Part shown: in pieces, positions 51,040 to 53,168 of the stretch | Layout: every line of letters starts with the position of its first letter | Position numbering within the stretch: position 1 is the stretch's first letter | Assembly: GCA_023389315.1 (NCBI GenBank) | Contig: JAEWEQ010000079.1 | Location: 1-53,168, forward strand | DNA length: 53,168 bases | Direction of reading: 5' to 3' | DNA from: Actinomycetes bacterium | GTDB lineage: Bacteria; Actinomycetota; Actinomycetes; Actinomycetales; Actinomycetaceae | Notes under the pieces: generated by a model | What the model was told of the DNA's origin: nothing | Seen by the model: only the letters and a program-made list of their open reading frames with translations | The model's database searches: none | Translations under genes and position numbers: made by a program

Positions 51040-52674
51040 ATGAACTGGGTGTTTCCCTATCAACTAAAGGCCGCAGCGCGCGGCGATGGCCAGGATACTC
51101 ACTGCAGCACCGGTGGAAACAATGGACCTGTTGAGCACGCTCAACTGGCGGAAGGTGAGGGCACAAATCGTGAAGGTGCGCCCGCTTCGACCCCGTGGGT
51201 ACCGCCCTCGATCGCGGCGCTTGGTATGAAATGGGAACTAGAAATTAATGCCCCCGAAGCGAAGTTACGCTACCTGTTCGATCCTGAAATCTCCCCGGCC
51301 TTCCAAGCTGCCGACGCCGGGAGTGAGACGCTCCTAGAAGCTGGTTTCTACCAAGCAGGACACCCCATAGAGCACGACAATGGCTGGTGCGTAAGCACCG
51401 TCGTCAACTTAGTTGGCGTCGCTGACAGCGTATGTTTGGTGGACGTTCCGTATTGGCCAGGAGCATTCGTGCCAGACCTTGCGCGCTGCGCCTCGGGTGA
51501 GCCTAGCGAGTATCAAATGCTGGCCTACACTTTGGCTGATGCTCTGCTGCACTTGGAACTGTCGGCCAATTTCAGTGCGCTCGCTCACGCGCCGACATCC
51601 CCTCCCACCGAGGGTGAACTTGACGCTGCCTCCCGGGCTACCAGTGCCAAACACAGAGCCGCTGCCTCCCGAAACTTTACTGCTGCATCTGTTAACCACG
51701 ACACCAGTGCGGCGAATTCAGCACAGACGATCTTCACCTTCGAGCCCTGGCCAACCTCTGATACTCAACCGGCTTTCGCCTTGGATTCGCTGGCCTTCAG
51801 CCGACAAGCCTACTGGTACGACCCCGCCATCAGCCCCCACCTGCAGCCCTGGCCCTCGCGCGGCGGAATTTGCCCCAACTACCGGGTTGAAACGACCAAT
51901 GCGCAGGGTGTGAGTCCGGCGGGTGAGCGTGCGCGCTACCGGGTGGTTAGCGACTGCCCCGGGATCGGCCCTCGCACAGTCCCCACCTCCTTGCCCACAG
52001 TCGATGGAGAAGAACGAGCCCTACCGACTGCACCCGCGGTCAAGGAAGAGGCTGCGCAAAATGCGCGCCACGTCCTCGAAAATGACGAGGACGGTGCGCG
52101 TAGTCAGCGGCAAAACGAGTGCGGCGAACACGCTCTTGTGGCAGCGGAAGCCGGATATGCGGGCGTACTGGTGGAGGCTTTCGCACTCGCCCTGAAACGT
52201 GCCGGCAAGGCGCCCGAAACGGCGCTGGCAACGGGTGGCGAGTTGGGCGAGGTGCTCGCCGGGGAACCTGACGACGCACAAGCCCGAGCGTTGCGCAACA
52301 CGGTGACCTGCGCCTGGCATGTGCCCAGCGAGGATGGTTTCGTGCGGGTGTTGGAAGTGGACCCGATTTGGGATGCTGAGGGCGAAACCGCTCGCTGCTT
52401 GCGGGCCGCGGTCTTCGTGCCGGGCGTCGGGTATGTCGGGACGTTGCGGTGGAGCGTTGCCGAGGACGTGGAGTTCGCGGCCGTTAGTGACACCCGCGTC
52501 GATTGGCTGGAGCGTGGCGCTGCGGTGGGGACTACCGCCGCACTTGAGGGCGAGGTGGCGGCTGTCGCGCCGGGCGGCAAGGGCGCGGACCCCGGCTGGT
52601 TGGCGGCGCTGGTGGAATCAGTGCTGAACGAGCTACGCCCGCAGCTTCCTCCCGCCGCCACCCGCACCCAGTAG
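51040..52674 (+). CDS. Unknown protein, 544 residues
   Basis: I do not recognise this protein. The start is secure: ATG 51040 has TCAGGAGGACA just before it. There is no signal peptide or membrane helix, so it is probably cytoplasmic. Residues about 55-170 look folded (WELEINAPEAKLRYLFDPEI, WCVSTVVNLVGVADSVCLVD, YQMLAYTLADALLHLEL). About 180-370 is Ala/Ser/Thr/Pro-rich and low in complexity. About 370-540 looks folded again (AGYAGVLVEAFALALKRAGK, VLEVDPIWDAEGETARC). It could be two small domains joined by a linker. It contains an inverted octamer pair (52071-52078, 52086-52093) that encodes part of the linker. Neighbours do not suggest a role. Confidence 0.75.
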   Translation: MNWVFPYQLKAAARGDGQDTHCSTGGNNGPVEHAQLAEGEGTNREGAPASTPWVPPSIAALGMKWELEINAPEAKLRYLFDPEISPAFQAADAGSETLLEAGFYQAGHPIEHDNGWCVSTVVNLVGVADSVCLVDVPYWPGAFVPDLARCASGEPSEYQMLAYTLADALLHLELSANFSALAHAPTSPPTEGELDAASRATSAKHRAAASRNFTAASVNHDTSAANSAQTIFTFEPWPTSDTQPAFALDSLAFSRQAYWYDPAISPHLQPWPSRGGICPNYRVETTNAQGVSPAGERARYRVVSDCPGIGPRTVPTSLPTVDGEERALPTAPAVKEEAAQNARHVLENDEDGARSQRQNECGEHALVAAEAGYAGVLVEAFALALKRAGKAPETALATGGELGEVLAGEPDDAQARALRNTVTCAWHVPSEDGFVRVLEVDPIWDAEGETARCLRAAVFVPGVGYVGTLRWSVAEDVEFAAVSDTRVDWLERGAAVGTTAALEGEVAAVAPGGKGADPGWLAALVESVLNELRPQLPPAATRTQ

Positions 52675-52729
52675 GGGACTCTGCGGCCCGGCTACTGCTT
52701 ACCTCAGGTAACGCACCCCACCCCCTCCA

Positions 52730-52793
52730 CCACCACCGTGAGGTAATTGGCCAACTTTCTGTCCGAACTTGGCCTAATGGCTCACGGTGGTGG
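52730..52793 (+). repeat. Dispersed palindrome, copy 6
   Basis: The strongest outer stem of the family: CCACCACCGTGAG (52730-52742) with a perfect 13-bp complement at 52781-52793. Inner arms GGCCAA and TTGGCC also pair. It lies 56 bp after the unknown gene and may serve as its terminator. Confidence 0.9.
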
Positions 52794-52828
52794 TTTGGTT
52801 CTGGGGTTCGGCGGCTGTCGGTTTCATG

Positions 52829-52884
52829 ACCGTGAGGTATTTGGCCAACTTTCTGTCCGAACTTGGCCTAATGGCTCACGGTGG
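52829..52884 (+). repeat. Dispersed palindrome, copy 7
   Basis: Core identical to copy 6 except GTATTTGG for GTAATTGG. Outer arms ACCGTGAG / CTCACGGT are shorter because the left flank diverges. It is 36 bp after copy 6, same orientation. Confidence 0.88.
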
Positions 52885-52944
52885 GTGAAGCGGGGTGGGA
52901 CGCGCAGAACCGGGCCCGGCTGAGCCACCGCGGTACAGAGTGCA

Positions 52945-52950
52945 TACAAT
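52945..52950 (+). promoter_or_regulatory. murB: -10 box of murB
   Basis: TACAAT, 26 nt before the murB ATG. A five-codon frame (ATG at 52963, TGA at 52978-52980) lies between the box and murB and its stop overlaps the murB start codon. Confidence 0.5.
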
Positions 52951-52976
52951 GTCACTAGACATATGGAAAGGCCGCG

Positions 52977-53168
52977 ATGAACCCCGACGAAACGAACTCC
53001 TGCACCTACGCCCCCGCCCCCATCAACCCCGCCCCCGTGCTCCCGGTGCCATCCAACCGGCAGCACCACCCGTCCTCGGACATGCTGAAGGACTGGACCA
53101 CCATGGGAGTGGGCGGCCCCGCAAGAGACTTCGTTCGCGCCACCACGGAAGACGAAATCGTTGATGCC
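52977..53168 (+). CDS. murB: UDP-N-acetylenolpyruvoylglucosamine reductase (partial)
   Basis: Cytoplasmic flavoenzyme of peptidoglycan precursor synthesis that reduces enolpyruvyl-UDP-GlcNAc to UDP-MurNAc. Only the first 64 residues are in the window. After a Pro-rich extension of about 36 residues comes DMLKDWTTMGVGGPARDFVR, matching the MurB N-terminus, where TTxxVGGPA begins the FAD domain, followed by ATTEDEIVDA. The start at ATG 52977 has GGAAAGG five bases upstream. Its location downstream of rpmG is the standard actinobacterial position. Confidence 0.85.
   Translation, partial: MNPDETNSCTYAPAPINPAPVLPVPSNRQHHPSSDMLKDWTTMGVGGPARDFVRATTEDEIVDA

Larger units (their letters stand above)
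52675..52976. other. Intergenic region before murB
   Basis: This 302-bp gap holds palindrome copies 6 and 7 and the murB promoter. Nothing else is seen in it. Confidence 0.7.

Noticed and set aside
1..53168. Octamer as a Chi-like recombination signal
   Set aside because: Chi sites are strongly biased to one strand relative to replication. Here the two orientations are about 34 to 25 with no long runs of one orientation. Not excluded, but less fitting than an uptake-type or protein-binding word.

Overview
The window is about 62-65% GC (by eye) and gene-dense. The menaquinone pathway, a mycobacterial-style MenJ-type reductase, a high-GC tRNA/rpmG block and apparently leaderless start codons point to an actinobacterium, plausibly a facultative or anaerobic member of the Actinomycetaceae or a relative. 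The genus cannot be fixed from the sequence alone.

Layout. (1) 1-3198, minus strand: menaquinone genes menA (cut by the left edge), menE and menB. (2) 3250-6222: ornithine carbamoyltransferase, then a convergent 590-residue lipoprotein of unknown function. (3) 6699-13178: one tightly packed operon for ammonifying nitrite reduction (nrfH, nrfA) with a complete system II cytochrome c maturation set (TPR protein, CcdA, ResB, CcsB/ResC, thioredoxin). (4) 13259-17432: GH42 beta-galactosidase, an L,D-transpeptidase and a small membrane protein. (5) 17567-27001: more menaquinone genes (menC-menD, menF, menG, menJ-like reductase) with an HtrA-type protease between them. (6) 27153-44590: the full 14-gene complex I operon nuoA-N, ending in a translationally coupled polyprenyl diphosphate synthase. 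(7) 45083-53168: an FprA-type ferredoxin reductase, HtpX, YajQ, tRNA-Tyr/Thr/Met, rpmG, an MFS transporter, an unknown 544-residue protein and the start of murB.

Together the genes outline a respiratory chain: NADH is oxidised by complex I, electrons pass to menaquinone (ring, methylation, tail and probable tail-reduction genes are all here), and menaquinol is oxidised by NrfH/NrfA, which reduces nitrite to ammonium outside the membrane. The Ccs genes attach the haems. No terminal oxidase, nitrate reductase or ATP synthase lies in the window.

Features outside ordinary annotation: (a) the octamer CGTCCTCG/CGAGGACG occurs about 59 times by eye, in both orientations, inside genes and between them, and sometimes as close inverted pairs. 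This resembles the behaviour of DNA uptake sequences in other phyla. (b) Seven copies of a roughly 60-bp imperfect palindrome lie in intergenic DNA, all in the same orientation and mostly in pairs. (c) The octamer is absent from about 6.1 kb covering the lipoprotein and the first half of the nrf operon, where base use also looks more AT-rich, which suggests later acquisition. (d) Several men genes have a -10 box only 6-8 nt before the start codon, suggesting leaderless mRNAs.
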